A stretch of DNA of 64,000 bases, from assembly GCF_001584725.1 (NCBI RefSeq), contig NZ_CP014606.1, positions 1,054,001-1,118,000 on the forward strand. Reading direction: 5' to 3'. This stretch comes from an endosymbiont 'TC1' of Trimyema compressum (lineage in GTDB: Bacteria > Bacillota > TC1). Both the position numbers and the translations under genes were made by a program. Positions 10,529 to 19,963 of the stretch are shown here, one piece after another. The notes under the pieces are model-generated. The model ran no database searches, was not told the origin of the DNA, and worked only from the letters and a program-made list of their open reading frames with translations. Positions within the stretch are counted from its first letter, which is position 1. Each line of letters starts with the position of its first letter.

Positions 10529-11531
10529 CTATCTTATTCCGCCTACGTTACCGAATGTTAAAGCCATTAAAGCTTTAATTGTATGTAATCTATTTTCTGC
10601 TTCGTCAAATAAAACGGATTGAGGTCCATCCATAAACTTCTGATGTTACTTCAATGTCTCTGTCTGCAGGCATACAGTGCATGTAAATAGCATTTTTCTT
10701 GCCTAGTTCCATTCTTCTTCGGTCAACAATCCAGCCTGGATTTTCGTCAATTAACTTTAAACCAGCTTCTTCGTCGTTACCAGTAAACATGATTGGACCC
10801 CAGCCTTTAGCATAAATAACGTCAGCATCTTTGCAAACCTCGTCCATATCGTGAACAATTTCAAATTTAGAACCGTGTGCTTCAGCGTTATCTTTAGCCA
10901 TTTGAATAGCTTCAGGCATTAAGTCGAATTTCTCCGGGTGAGTTAAAGTAACATCCATACCTGTACGAGTCATTAACTCAACTAGGTTATTAGCCATTGA
11001 TAATGGACGGATGTAGTTTGGCGCTGATGTTCAAGAAATAACGAATTTTTCTTTCTTAAGTCTCTGCCAAATTTTTCACGAATTGTGAATAAGTCAGCTA
11101 AAGCTTGAGTTGGGTGCCAGATATCACATTGCATGTTGTAAACAGGAATTTGGCTGTATTTTGCAAGAGCCGCCATCCAGTCATGTCCGCCAACTAATGT
11201 ATGACGTACGCCGGATACCATGTCACATTCTACCTAATACTTCAATAGTATCTTTAGGCGTTTCACCGTGGTCGATTTGAGTAGCTTTAGGAGTTAAGTA
11301 GTTACCGTGTCCTCCTAATTGTGTAATACCACACTCAAATGCGTTGCGAGTTCTTGTAGATTCTTCAAAGAATAACATAAATAGAGATTTAGCTCTACAA
11401 ATGTCATCATGTTGAATACCTAAAGTGTATTCTAGTTTCAACTTTTCAGTTGTAAGCATTAGCGTTTCAATTTCTTCATCAGACCAGTCTGCTGTTGATA
11501 ATAAATGTTTTCCTTTTAATAAAGATTTCAT
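10529..11531 (-). pseudogene. ygeW: YgeW-type carbamoyltransferase, decayed
   Basis: Remnant of a knotted-fold carbamoyltransferase (aspartate/ornithine transcarbamylase superfamily). The carbamoyl phosphate motif is EESTRTRNAFE (about residue 55) and the second substrate motif is [13 protein letters not shown], followed by MHCMPADRD near the end. These match YgeW, which acts with SsnA, YgeY and carbamate kinase in anaerobic purine breakdown. One-base losses at about 11222 and 10625 and a shift near 11040 break the frame. An in-frame TGA stands where relatives have Trp (the TWAYSPSY region of E. coli YgeW). Restored length is about 334 codons, shorter than E. coli YgeW (near 400). The intact ATG at 11531 follows GGAAGATTG. 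Confidence 0.87.
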
Positions 11532-11565
11532 TGTTGTTCAATCTTCCTTTCTAAATTAAATTATT

Positions 11566-12777
11566 CTATTTTCCACTAGCAGTTATTGCTAACATGGCGT
11601 AAACTTTAGCTGCGTCAACATACTCATCTACAGATATTTTTTCTTCTGTTGAATGGCATAACTCCTCTACAGATGGCCCAAATCCAACTGCTGGAATACC
11701 TTATCTTCCGCAAAGGGCTGTAAGCATTTGTACAAAAAGCCCAAACACTTAAATCGCATTTTTGATTGAATGTTGCTTCAAAAGCTTCAACTCCAGCTTG
11801 AATAAGTGGGTGTTCTTCTGGCAAAATCCATGAAGGGAAATAATCTTCCGCTTCAACATGATATCCTGTATATGTATCATAGTATTCCATATCGATAACT
11901 GCCTTTGAACCAGGAACCTTGTCAAGAAGCGGTTGTACTTCCGCAATTAATTGTTCTCTAGTTTCCCCACAAGATATTCTTCTATCAGCATAGATAACCG
12001 CCTCCCCTGGAATCGTATTCAGTGAAGGAGTTTTGCAATCCACTTTAGTCACTTCAATTGTGCCTTTTCCAAGAACAGAATCCTCGCCTAAATCTGTCAT
12101 TTTATCAATGCCTTCAATAATTGGCAATGCCTTAATTAATGCATTATCGCCTACATGTGCAGCACTTGCATGTGCAGCTTTACCAGGCACAGTAATTTTG
12201 ATTAAGGCTCTGCCTTTGTGACCTCTCATTATGTGCATTTCGCTGGCTTCAGCAACTACAACAAAATCAGGCTTAATGTCACTATTAACTTTCATCATTT
12301 CTTCTACACAAGATCCTTCAACATCTTCTTCTGAAAGAGATCCTGAAACCCACATAGTGAAATCTTTATCCAATCCTAAGTCTTTAAGCCCCTTTGCCTG
12401 CCCATGTAATAGCGGCTAATGGTCCTTTATTATCTACTGTACCAGACCCCAAATGTAGCCGTCAACTAAATCTGCACAGATAGAGGATTATATTTCCACT
12501 CAGCTAGGTCTCCCATTTCAGCTGTGTCGATATGAGCGTCATGCATAATAACTTTAGGCCTATTACCTACACGTCCTAATACGTTACCAACTGCATCGAC
12601 TCTAACCTCATCATAACCGTATTCTTTCATCTTCTTTGCTAAAAACTCTACAGCTTTCTTTTCATTGTAAGTAACACTTTCAATGCGAATGAACTCTTGC
12701 AGAAATGCTATCATCTCATCTTTATGTTCTTCTAAATATCCGCTGATTTTAGCCATTAAATCTTTGTAATCTGACAC
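11566..12777 (-). pseudogene. ygeY: YgeY-type M20 metallopeptidase/deacylase, decayed
   Basis: Remnant of an M20-family dinuclear zinc amidohydrolase of the YgeY type, which in purine clusters acts on an acyclic nitrogenous intermediate. Metal and catalytic residues are visible: HDAHIDTAEMGD (His, then catalytic Asp), GTVDNKGPLAA (bridging Asp), SGSLSEEDVEG (Glu-Glu) and VVAEASEMHI. The start is GTG 12777 behind AAAGGAGATGAG; length (about 404 codons) equals E. coli YgeY. The frame is lost between 12470 and 12370 (at least three small indels, one in a G-run) and near 11705. It ends 35 bases before ygeW, so the two formed one operon. Confidence 0.87.
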
Positions 12778-12881
12778 TATCTCATCTCCTTTACACATAC
12801 TTACCAATTTGATTATAGCATAACCATTTTCATTAATCCAGCCAAAAATGAAAATGTTTTCAAATTTTCCCATAGAGCTAA

Positions 12882-13307
12882 TCAAAAATGATTTTTGCTA
12901 TTATATACACATAAAAACCCTGCTATCATCAGCATGGGTCCTGCAGTCCACCCAATAATACTTGTCCCTAAAAGAATCATTTCAGCAAGCCCAGATAGGA
13001 GAAAAATAACCCCTGAAAATTTAAGCATTTTCGAGGAATTTCTTCGAGCAAAAACAAGTCCAACCAAGACAGAAAATGAAATAATAATACCATAAATTGT
13101 TCGCATCTGCGTCTCATTTGTCCACATGTCAAATTGCTCAATCGTCATCATATTTGTAAGCATATGTTGTAAGTTCGCATTCTTAACTACAAACATATTA
13201 TCAATTGTATTTACTACATTATTCAATCCGAAATATATGGTGCAGGTCATTATGATTATCATAATCAATCCTAATGTTGCCAGCACTCTTTCTTCTCTAA
13301 TTTTCAT
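12882..13307 (-). CDS. Small four-span membrane protein (DUF4064-like)
   Basis: An intact 141-residue integral membrane protein with spans at about 8-28, 71-87, 97-114 and 121-134. It starts MKIREERVLATLGLIMI, similar in layout to the two genes upstream (13322 and 13614), which share a charged start followed by a glycine-rich first span. I do not recognise a function; the pattern resembles DUF4064-type proteins. It is the last of three tandem relatives reading on the minus strand, 104 bases before ygeY. Confidence 0.65.
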   Translation of the reverse strand: MKIREERVLATLGLIMIIIMTCTIYFGLNNVVNTIDNMFVVKNANLQHMLTNMMTIEQFDMWTNETQMRTIYGIIISFSVLVGLVFARRNSSKMLKFSGVIFLLSGLAEMILLGTSIIGWTAGPMLMIAGFLCVYNSKNHF

Positions 13308-13321
13308 CTATCCTGCCATTC

Positions 13322-13600
13322 CTATTTTTTAATAAACAACATAACACCCGCTACTGTAAACAGAGCAGAAGTTAGTATATTTCCCAAAACAATGAAATCA
13401 ATAATTGCTGCTACCAATAAAAGAGTTCCTGCTAATTTTCGTTTCTTATTTAAACCTAGTAAGATTGTTCCCCCTAAAGCAATGGCGCTAACTATTCCTG
13501 TCAACGCACCTTCTGTAGAAAAACCCAAAACTATTACAGCGTATAAGAAAGATATAATAACACCTATTAATGCTAAAATAAACTCAGTTTTTCTTTTCAT
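13322..13600 (-). CDS. Small four-span membrane protein, tandem relative
   Basis: A 92-residue protein, almost all membrane: four spans at about 7-27, 30-49, 55-72 and 76-90, with a KKRK positive loop after the second. The start MKRKTEFILALIGVIISF is closely like MKRTGEFVLGIIGILITL of the broken gene upstream, so they arose by duplication. ATG 13600 follows AAAGGAGAG. Function unknown. Confidence 0.65.
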   Translation of the reverse strand: MKRKTEFILALIGVIISFLYAVIVLGFSTEGALTGIVSAIALGGTILLGLNKKRKLAGTLLLVAAIIDFIVLGNILTSALFTVAGVMLFIKK

Positions 13601-13613
13601 GAAAGACTCTCCT

Positions 13614-13998
13614 TTACTCCTCAGAATAATGATACTCTTGCTTCTTTTCTATTCTTAATAATGATAATAATCCAGCAATAATAAATAAAGCACCACCAAT
13701 CCACTGACTAAAAGGAATGCTAATCGCGCCAACTGCTAAAATAGAATACCTGCAACTATTGGTTTTCTATTTCTAAATATTAAAATCGTTGGTACTAATG
13801 CAGCAACACTTAATACAACTCCGATAATTGTTGAAATTAAAGCACTATGTTTTAAGGCTTCAACATCAACTGCCCCCCCATCATAGATACAAGATTTGGA
13901 TCATCAAAAACACCCATGCCTAAAAATGACAAACCAGCTAAACCTAATGTAATTAAAATTCCAATAATCCCTAGTACAAATTCTCCCGTTCTCTTCAT
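13614..13998 (-). pseudogene. DUF4064-like membrane protein broken by two homopolymer indels
   Basis: First of three tandem small membrane proteins. It starts MKRTGEFVLGIIGILI and, with frame restored, ends near EEKKQEYHYSEE-like residues at 13614 (about 128 residues, four spans). One frame change falls in a run of seven G (minus strand, about 13875) and another in a T-run near 13745. Both are the kind of lesion long-homopolymer sequencing produces, so this gene may be intact in the organism. ATG 13998 follows GGGAGGTATTTT. Confidence 0.65.
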
Positions 13999-14054
13999 AA
14001 AATACCTCCCATTCATATTTGAATTATACCATATACACCAAATTCATTCCACAA

Positions 14055-14084
14055 AAAAGCTGGACTTCTAAAAGTCCAGCTTTT
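14055..14084 (-). terminator. Intrinsic terminator of glyA
   Basis: A perfect 13-bp stem AAAAGCTGGACTT / AAGTCCAGCTTTT with a four-base loop, flanked by A- and T-runs, 14 bases beyond the glyA stop. Confidence 0.92.
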
Positions 14085-14097
14085 AATTAAAAAAGGC

Positions 14098-15438
14098 TTA
14101 TTTTACCCATTTTTCTTGGCTTGGATCTTGTGTTTTAGCATATAGATCAGCATCTGCTGGTCCACCTGCCATTACTTTTTCTACAAGCTCATTGTAAGCT
14201 TTATAGTCTAAGTATAATGGTACTTCTTTACATAAAGCATCGACTTCTTTAGAAAGTCCTGCTTTATTTGTGTTGTACTCATCACTTAATGCTCTTGCAA
14301 TTAAGTCAGCAATTTTAACCATATGCTCCTCTTTAAATCCTCTTGTTGTAGCAGCAGGTGTTCCTAAACGGATACCGCTTGTTACAAACGGGCTCTGCGT
14401 TTCAAATGGAATTGTATTTTTATTACAAGTAATAGAAATCTCATCTAAACGAGCTTCGGCTTCCTTACCTGTTAATCCTTTACCGGAAACGTCTGCAAGC
14501 ATCATATGGTTATCAGTTCCATTAGATACAATACGAACACCTGCTTTTTGTAATTCAGCTGCCAATACTGTAGCATTCTTTTTAACTTGGTCTTGGTAAT
14601 CTTTAAATGAAGGTTCTAAAGCTTCTTTTAATGCAACTGCTTTAGCCGCAATAACGTGCATTAATGGTCCGCCTTGTAAGCCAGGGAATACTGCTTTATC
14701 AATCATCTTAGCATATTCCGCTTTACAAAGAATCATACCACCACGAGGTCCTCTTAATGTTTTATGAGTAGTAGTTGTAACAAAATCACCGTAAGGAATT
14801 GGTGATGGGTGTAATCCAGCAGCCACTAGACCTGCAATGTGCGCCATATCTACAAATAAATATGCACCAACTTTGTCAGCAATTTCTCTAAAGCGTACAA
14901 AATCAATTTGTCTAGAGTAAGCACTTGCACCAGCAATAATCATTTTCGGTTTATGTTCAACTGCTAAACGCTCGATTTCATCATAGTCTAAAACTTCTTT
15001 ATCTTTAGTCACACCATAATGAATAAAGTTAAAGTATAAACCAGATAAGTTAACTGGGCTACCATGAGTTAAGTGTCCACCATGAGTTAAATCCATTCCT
15101 AATACAGTATCACCAGGTTTTAAAGCTGCTAAGAAAACAGCCTCATTAGCGTTAGCTCCTGAGTGAGGTTGAACGTTGGCATGATCTGCACCAAAAAGCT
15201 TTTTAGCTCTATCTCTTGCTGCATCCTCTGCAATATCAACATATTCACAACCACCATAGTAGCGTTTTCTTGGGTATCCTTCAGCATATTTATTAGTTAA
15301 AACAGAGCCTAATGCCTCTAATACTGCAGGGCTTACAAAGTTTTCAGATGCAATTAATTCAATTTTATCTGTCTGTCTAGCTCTTTCCTTATCTAATACG
15401 CTGGATATTTCAGGGTCATAGTTTTTTAAACGTCTCAT
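14098..15438 (-). CDS. glyA: Serine hydroxymethyltransferase
   Basis: An intact 446-residue PLP enzyme that interconverts serine and glycine with tetrahydrofolate one-carbon units. Visible signatures are [10 protein letters not shown] (28-37), [13 protein letters not shown] (51-63), [12 protein letters not shown] (about 200) and the PLP lysine in [14 protein letters not shown] (about 230). It is some 30 residues longer than E. coli GlyA, with a carboxy-terminal extension ending QEKWVK. It has its own sigma-A promoter at 15479-15507 and its own terminator, and is undamaged although the grd operon directly upstream is wrecked. Next to glycine reductase it would feed serine into, or drain, the glycine pool. 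ATG 15438 follows AAAGGCGG. Confidence 0.97.
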   Translation of the reverse strand: MRRLKNYDPEISSVLDKERARQTDKIELIASENFVSPAVLEALGSVLTNKYAEGYPRKRYYGGCEYVDIAEDAARDRAKKLFGADHANVQPHSGANANEAVFLAALKPGDTVLGMDLTHGGHLTHGSPVNLSGLYFNFIHYGVTKDKEVLDYDEIERLAVEHKPKMIIAGASAYSRQIDFVRFREIADKVGAYLFVDMAHIAGLVAAGLHPSPIPYGDFVTTTTHKTLRGPRGGMILCKAEYAKMIDKAVFPGLQGGPLMHVIAAKAVALKEALEPSFKDYQDQVKKNATVLAAELQKAGVRIVSNGTDNHMMLADVSGKGLTGKEAEARLDEISITCNKNTIPFETQSPFVTSGIRLGTPAATTRGFKEEHMVKIADLIARALSDEYNTNKAGLSKEVDALCKEVPLYLDYKAYNELVEKVMAGGPADADLYAKTQDPSQEKWVK

Positions 15439-15478
15439 ATCTGCACCGCCTTTAATAAATTAATTTTTTACTTCCTTC

Positions 15479-15507
15479 ATTATATATAATTTAAATTTTT
15501 ATTTCAA
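15479..15507 (-). promoter_or_regulatory. Sigma-A promoter of glyA
   Basis: On the minus strand TTGAAA (15507-15502), a 17-base spacer and TATAAT (15484-15479) lie 41 bases before the glyA start codon. Confidence 0.8.
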
Positions 15508-15576
15508 TAAAACAAGGGGTTTTTGAAGAAAAGAGAAGTCTGAAACCATTTTCTTTTGGTTTTTTCATAAATAAAA

Positions 15577-15606
15577 GAGAAAGTCTATTATATAATAGAC
15601 TTTCTC
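15577..15606 (-). terminator. Intrinsic terminator of the grd operon
   Basis: A perfect 14-bp stem GAGAAAGTCTATTA / TAATAGACTTTCTC with two-base loop, followed on the minus strand by TTTTATTT, 24 bases after grdD. Confidence 0.92.
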
Positions 15607-15629
15607 AATTTATCCGAATGCTAAATATA

Positions 15630-16790
15630 TCATTTTTCTTTTAAAACAGCTCTGGCTTGGTCTAAATCTTCATCAGCAACCATTACAATTGGTCCAGTAC
15701 ATCCCATTCCGCTAGAAGCATAAATATTTTCCTTCCATAATGCATGAACTGCATCTTCTAAATCTAAAATTTCAATGCCAGGAATATCAGAAGCAGTTGG
15801 TTTTGAAGGTGGTTCAACAATTGGTTCTTCCTCTTTGCTTTCCTCAACTTTTGATTCAAGACCTTGAAGTATTTTATCCAATCCAGCAATTTTTGCTTTA
15901 GCAAACTCTTCATCAACAGTAGCAGTTAGATTACCTTCAGCACATAAAGCAGCATAACCAATTGCTCCAGCTGCTACATTGGCGCCACTGGCTCTTGATA
16001 GAATACAGATAATTCGATCACAAAACCTTCTCCGACGCCTGGTCCATAGCCGTATCCTAACGCTTCATAGTCTCCACCACTGGAAAAAGCACTAAAAATT
16101 TTCATCAATACATTTCCTGTTAAACTATCCACAGTCATTACAATAGGCACGCCCAATAATAAATCATTGCCTCTCATTACAAAGCCCCCATCGCTTCTTG
16201 CTGATTCAGCAAAATCCAGTGGATAACCATTTTCTTCTAATTGCTTTAAGACCCTTTCGACTTGTCTTACTCCTTCAATATTTAAAATACCTACTGGAGG
16301 ATTTTTAATACCACAAGTTTTTGCTACTCCAATTCCAGCAATTATATTTTTAACCATTGCTGCTACACGGTTAATGGATGATGTACCAGTAGTATTGGCC
16401 ACAAACATCTTTTTACCTTTACCAGGAGTAATAACACGACCTACTGTAGACACGCCGATAGGAAAATTATAGTGCATTGTTACTGCACCATCTAAGGTTC
16501 CTTCTTCAAGCATACGATCCATAGTCTCATGAGCTTCTTCCTCTGAACGAACACGAACAACTTCTAGCTCAGTATTCACATTATTGCCAATGACAAATAT
16601 TTCAATGTGACTGTTTCTCCTGCTAGCAAGTTCCGCACCTCTGACAATTTCACTCTCACCATGTTCGCTGCCTAAAGTAGTAATACCTATACGAACCTTT
16701 TTACCGAGATGGGCTGTTTCTAGGGCACTGGCGACCTATTCTAAGGTTTCTTTCAAATAGGAGACTTTACTGCATTTTCCAACAAAGCCA
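15630..16790 (-). pseudogene. grdD: Glycine reductase protein C, smaller subunit GrdD, decayed
   Basis: Remnant of GrdD, which with GrdC forms the protein C complex releasing acetyl phosphate from the selenoprotein-bound carboxymethyl group (PlsX-like fold). Conserved stretches include VRIGITTLGSEHGE (16700), AVTMHYNFPIGVSTVGRV, VMRGNDLL, VDSLTGNV and GYGYGPGVGEG. The carboxy end carries an acidic-proline linker and a GIEILDLEDAVHALW tail. Lesions: no start codon remains in frame behind AAAGGAGGTG, TAG interrupts LE-VASALE at about 16737 (CAG to TAG is the simplest reading), and a frameshift falls near 15985. It begins 7 bases after grdC. Confidence 0.88.
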
Positions 16791-16796
16791 CCTCCT

Positions 16797-18318
16797 TTAT
16801 ATATTATCAGCTAACTTGCGAATTGCATCAGCAACCATGCTGCGCACTTCCTCTTTATCAATAACCTTTCCTTTGTATCTTTAATTTCACCAGGATTACT
16901 TTCAATTAAGAAAGAAACGCCATCAAATAAATTGGTAAGACGACCAAGGAAAAGACTACCCTTACCAATGATCATTACTTTTTCCATCCGCAAATCCAAT
17001 ATAGGGAACACCATATGGAATATGTCCTTGTGTCGGTGCATAACCAACTAGGCCTTTTTCCATAACTACTTTTTCTATTTCAGAACGCTCAAAATCCCCT
17101 CTTTTAACGCCTAGTGCCGCAATCATTTTAAAGTTCGCTAATGGCACATCTCAAGCACCAGCAGGCACTGTAATCTCAGGATTTTGCATTTCTGGTGAAA
17201 ATTTATCAATGTCCTTTAAAGAAATACCTACTTTATCTAACGGGTCAATTACAATTGCTGTCATTACTGCCTGTGGAGCAGATCCTGCTCCTATAGTGTG
17301 GCGACCTACAACATCCGTTCTAATAATTGGGCTAGCACCATCATTTTCTGAGATATGAATAGCAAATGTACTTAAGCAATCCTCTAAAACAGGCATATTT
17401 TTTTCAATATGTGATTTTGAGTTCATACCTAATTTAGCTGTTGAGCCACCTGCAACAACAACAACATTTTTATAAACTCCCCGCTTTAACTAAAGCAGCA
17501 GCTTCAACTAGAGCATGAGCTGGTCCAGCACAGAAACTTCTTGTGTCGTTACCTGTAGCATTATTACAGCCACAAATTTCACCAATAGCTTTAGCAATAT
17601 TACCGCCACCTCTTTGGTTCATATCACCGCAAGCTTCTTCAGAACACTCAATAATATAATCAACTTGCTCAGGTCTTAAGTCAGTCTTATTAAATAACTG
17701 TAATAAATTAGCTGCACAAGATGCTTTACTAGCAAGGTTTTGAAACATTACATGACTTGTTAAAACAGCATCAAACTCATGAGCTTTTTTAACACAACCA
17801 ACTAAACGACCAGCATAATAAATGCCTTCAGCATCTTCTTCTTTAACTAAACGTTCGATTTCTTCAAATTTTAGACCTTCGCCATCTAATTTTTCAAGAT
17901 GTTTTTCCATTACATTAAATTCTTCTTTTTTCGAAAGCTTAGCTTTTGTTGACGCTTGGAAACCATCCTCTAGGAGAACTAAACCAAATACATCGACAGC
18001 CTTCATTAAACCTATTAACTCATTTTCATAGTAAATAGCACCAAAACGGCCTTCTCTTGAAGAAGTTGATAACGAATTACCATACCAAGGTTGTTTATGA
18101 CATCTTAATTGTTATGGTGTTCCATTTCCTATATAAACCTGATTTGGCACATATTTAACAAATTCGTCGTAGTTTCTCAAACACTTCTTCAAATTTTTAA
18201 CATGCTCAGAATCAGGATGTTTTAGCAACTCTGTTGTTTGTGTTGTACCCTGATGAATTGTCATAGTTGGTGCATTAAACAAACTATATGATGCACTTTT
18301 GATTACTGGAAAACTCAT
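16797..18318 (-). pseudogene. grdC: Glycine reductase protein C, larger subunit GrdC, decayed
   Basis: Remnant of GrdC, the thiolase/FabH-like subunit of protein C. Segments in order: NAPTMTIHQGTTQTTELLK, YVPNQVYIGNGTP, LEDGFQASTKAKLSKK, SHVMFQNLASKASCAANLL, CSEEACGDMNQRGGGNIAKA, NATGNDTRSFCAGPAHAL, VVVVAGGSTAKLGMN and MIIGKGSLFLGRLTNLFDG. Restored length is about 507 codons, as in functional GrdC. Lesions: TAA after IGNGTP (18113), an extra G in a G-run (17475), TGA after VPAGA where relatives have Gly or Asn (17150), and shifts near 16985 and 16875. The TGA is not a plausible selenocysteine since this position is not catalytic. Confidence 0.9.
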
Positions 18319-18347
18319 TATAAGATTCCTCCTTTATTCTTAAAAAT

Positions 18348-18382
18348 AAGGGGATACCAATCATTTGAATTGGTTTCCCCTT
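18348..18382 (-). terminator. Hairpin between grdB and grdC
   Basis: AAGGGGAAACCAAT pairs with ATTGGTATCCCCTT (one mismatch) around CAAATGA on the minus strand, followed by ATTTTTAAG. It sits between grdB and grdC and looks like an intercistronic terminator or processing hairpin that would lower grdC/grdD relative to grdEAB. Confidence 0.7.
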
Positions 18383-18395
18383 TAAACATCACGTA

Positions 18396-19448
18396 TTAAT
18401 CTTCAAATACTGTTTGTTCTGTCACTTCAGTTTGAAGTGCTTTTAGTGCTTCTCTGACTAACTTTCTTCTCAATTCCTTTTCTTCTTTTTCACCTAAAGC
18501 TGGATTGCCTAATGGGTAAGGAATAGCTACAGTAGAAACAATTCTATTAGCTCCAACTGTCATTGAAATTGGTACTACTGGAATAACTCTATCTAAGCCA
18601 TCGTTTGCATAAACTGGATCAAAACCACCATGAGCAGTTTCACCATTTGAAGGATTTAAATCATCAATACCTTCAATGCTATATTTACCATATTTAGATG
18701 CACTAGACGCCTCAATACGATCTGGATTCCCTTTCGGAACTGGTCCCCCAGATGAAACGATTGCTATTTTTGCTTTTGTAATATCTTTAATTGGCGGTGC
18801 TGGATCAACTCTATCAAAAACAGGTATTTCATACTCTGTTTCAAAAACTTCACCTTTTAATTTCTTCACCAATAAATCTACAGCTCTTTTAGCACCTTTT
18901 TTCACAGAATAAATTTTTACGCAAACCTCGTGGTAATTAACCTTCTTCTGCTGGAGTGCCAAGAGTTTCACCTACTACTAGTTTCAAAACAATAGCAGAC
19001 ATAATTTTAAGTGCATCTTTCATTGTTGCAGCTGAGTTACCAGTTGCTACAATTAGTGCATCTTTCTTATACATATCAGCACCAGGGTTTTCTTCATACA
19101 TACCACTGATTACCGGAATGTTTAAGGTCTCTGATACTGCTTTGCAAACAGCACCACAAGCTACGCCATAACGACCAGCGTTAAAGGCAGGGCCTGCAAT
19201 AAAAATATCTGGATTTTCTTCTTTAATCATTCCCAATATTTTTCTGTAGCTTCTTCAATATTTTCATTGAAGTAAGTATCACCACAGATAATGGTAGATG
19301 TAATGGTTGCTTTATCTCCAAAAGCAGCTTGAAGTCCCATTCCTGGTCCTTTTACACCTGCTATTTTTTCCGGAGCATAATCTGTTTTATCTTCACCACC
19401 AATACCACCATAAAACTGGTTAATGTAATGGACTATTTTCACTCCCAA
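18396..19448 (-). pseudogene. grdB: Glycine reductase substrate subunit GrdB, decayed and lacking its selenocysteine region
   Basis: Remnant of GrdB, the glycine-binding subunit of protein B whose selenocysteine takes up the activated substrate. Present are KIVHYINQFYGGIGGEDK, VKGPGMGLQAAFGDKA, FIAGPAFNAGRYGVACGA, SGMYEENPGADMYKKD, GGPVPKGNPDRIEASSASKY, ETAHGGFDPVYAND, and finally MTVGANRIVSTVAIPYPLGN to the end. Functional GrdB has about 80 more residues between VYAN-x-x-DRV and VPIS-x-TVGANR, including the Sec motif STUGTCTRCG. Here the two sides are joined directly and in frame (about 18575). A homopolymer loss at 19236, a TAA at about 18935 and a shift near 18915 add to this. The gene cannot make an active GrdB. 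Confidence 0.9.
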
Positions 19449-19477
19449 GGTTCTCCCTCCTTTTATTTTTGGATTAC

Positions 19478-19918
19478 CTATTTTCTAAATGATTTTACTG
19501 CTTCGCATAATGTATCCACATCAAGTACCATTTCCATCATACCTGCTTGCTCATCATATACTTCGGCATCAACTCCATCTTTTAATTCAAAAATGTGATA
19601 TACTTCAAGTCCCAACTGAACTCCTGCTAATGGACCTGCATAAGAGGGGTCACCTTCTGTTACTGTTTCAGCAGCTAGAGCAGCAGCTTCTGCCTCTCCT
19701 GCACCTAATACAACAACTAAGTCTTTACCATACTCTTCAGCTAAATCTTTGATTCTAGCTTGATTTTCTAAGTCCATAGCACCTGCGCTTGTTCAAACAA
19801 AGCATTCTGTTGTAGCTAGTACTACGTCAGCGCCGGCTGTTTTAACAATTTCAGCAATAGCATCTCCTGGAACACCATCACGGTCTCCAAGGATAGCCAC
19901 TTTTTTACCTTTTAACAC
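19478..19918 (-). CDS. grdA: Glycine reductase selenoprotein A (Sec at residue 42)
   Basis: Intact 146-residue GrdA, the small selenoprotein that carries the carboxymethyl group from protein B to protein C and is reduced by thioredoxin. It starts at GTG 19918 behind AGGAGGAAAAGG. The frame contains TGA at 19793-19795 in the motif [15 protein letters not shown], which is the known selenocysteine site of GrdA, so translation continues to 19478. [15 protein letters not shown] near residues 8-22 and [15 protein letters not shown] are also typical. It is the only grd gene here without another lesion. GrdE lies 46 bases upstream and GrdB 29 bases downstream. Decoding needs SelA-D functions encoded elsewhere. 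Confidence 0.94.
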
Positions 19919-19963
19919 GGCCTTTTCCTCCTTTGATTTCCTCTTCTATAATATTTATTCTGG

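Noticed and set aside
17148-17154. In-frame TGA in grdC as a new selenocysteine site
   Set aside because: The position follows VPAGA in a non-catalytic loop where relatives have Gly or Asn. No SECIS-like hairpin was seen, and the gene has several other lesions.
18396-19448. Programmed frameshifting in grdB
   Set aside because: No slippery heptamer with pseudoknot was found, and an internal deletion and a TAA are also present.
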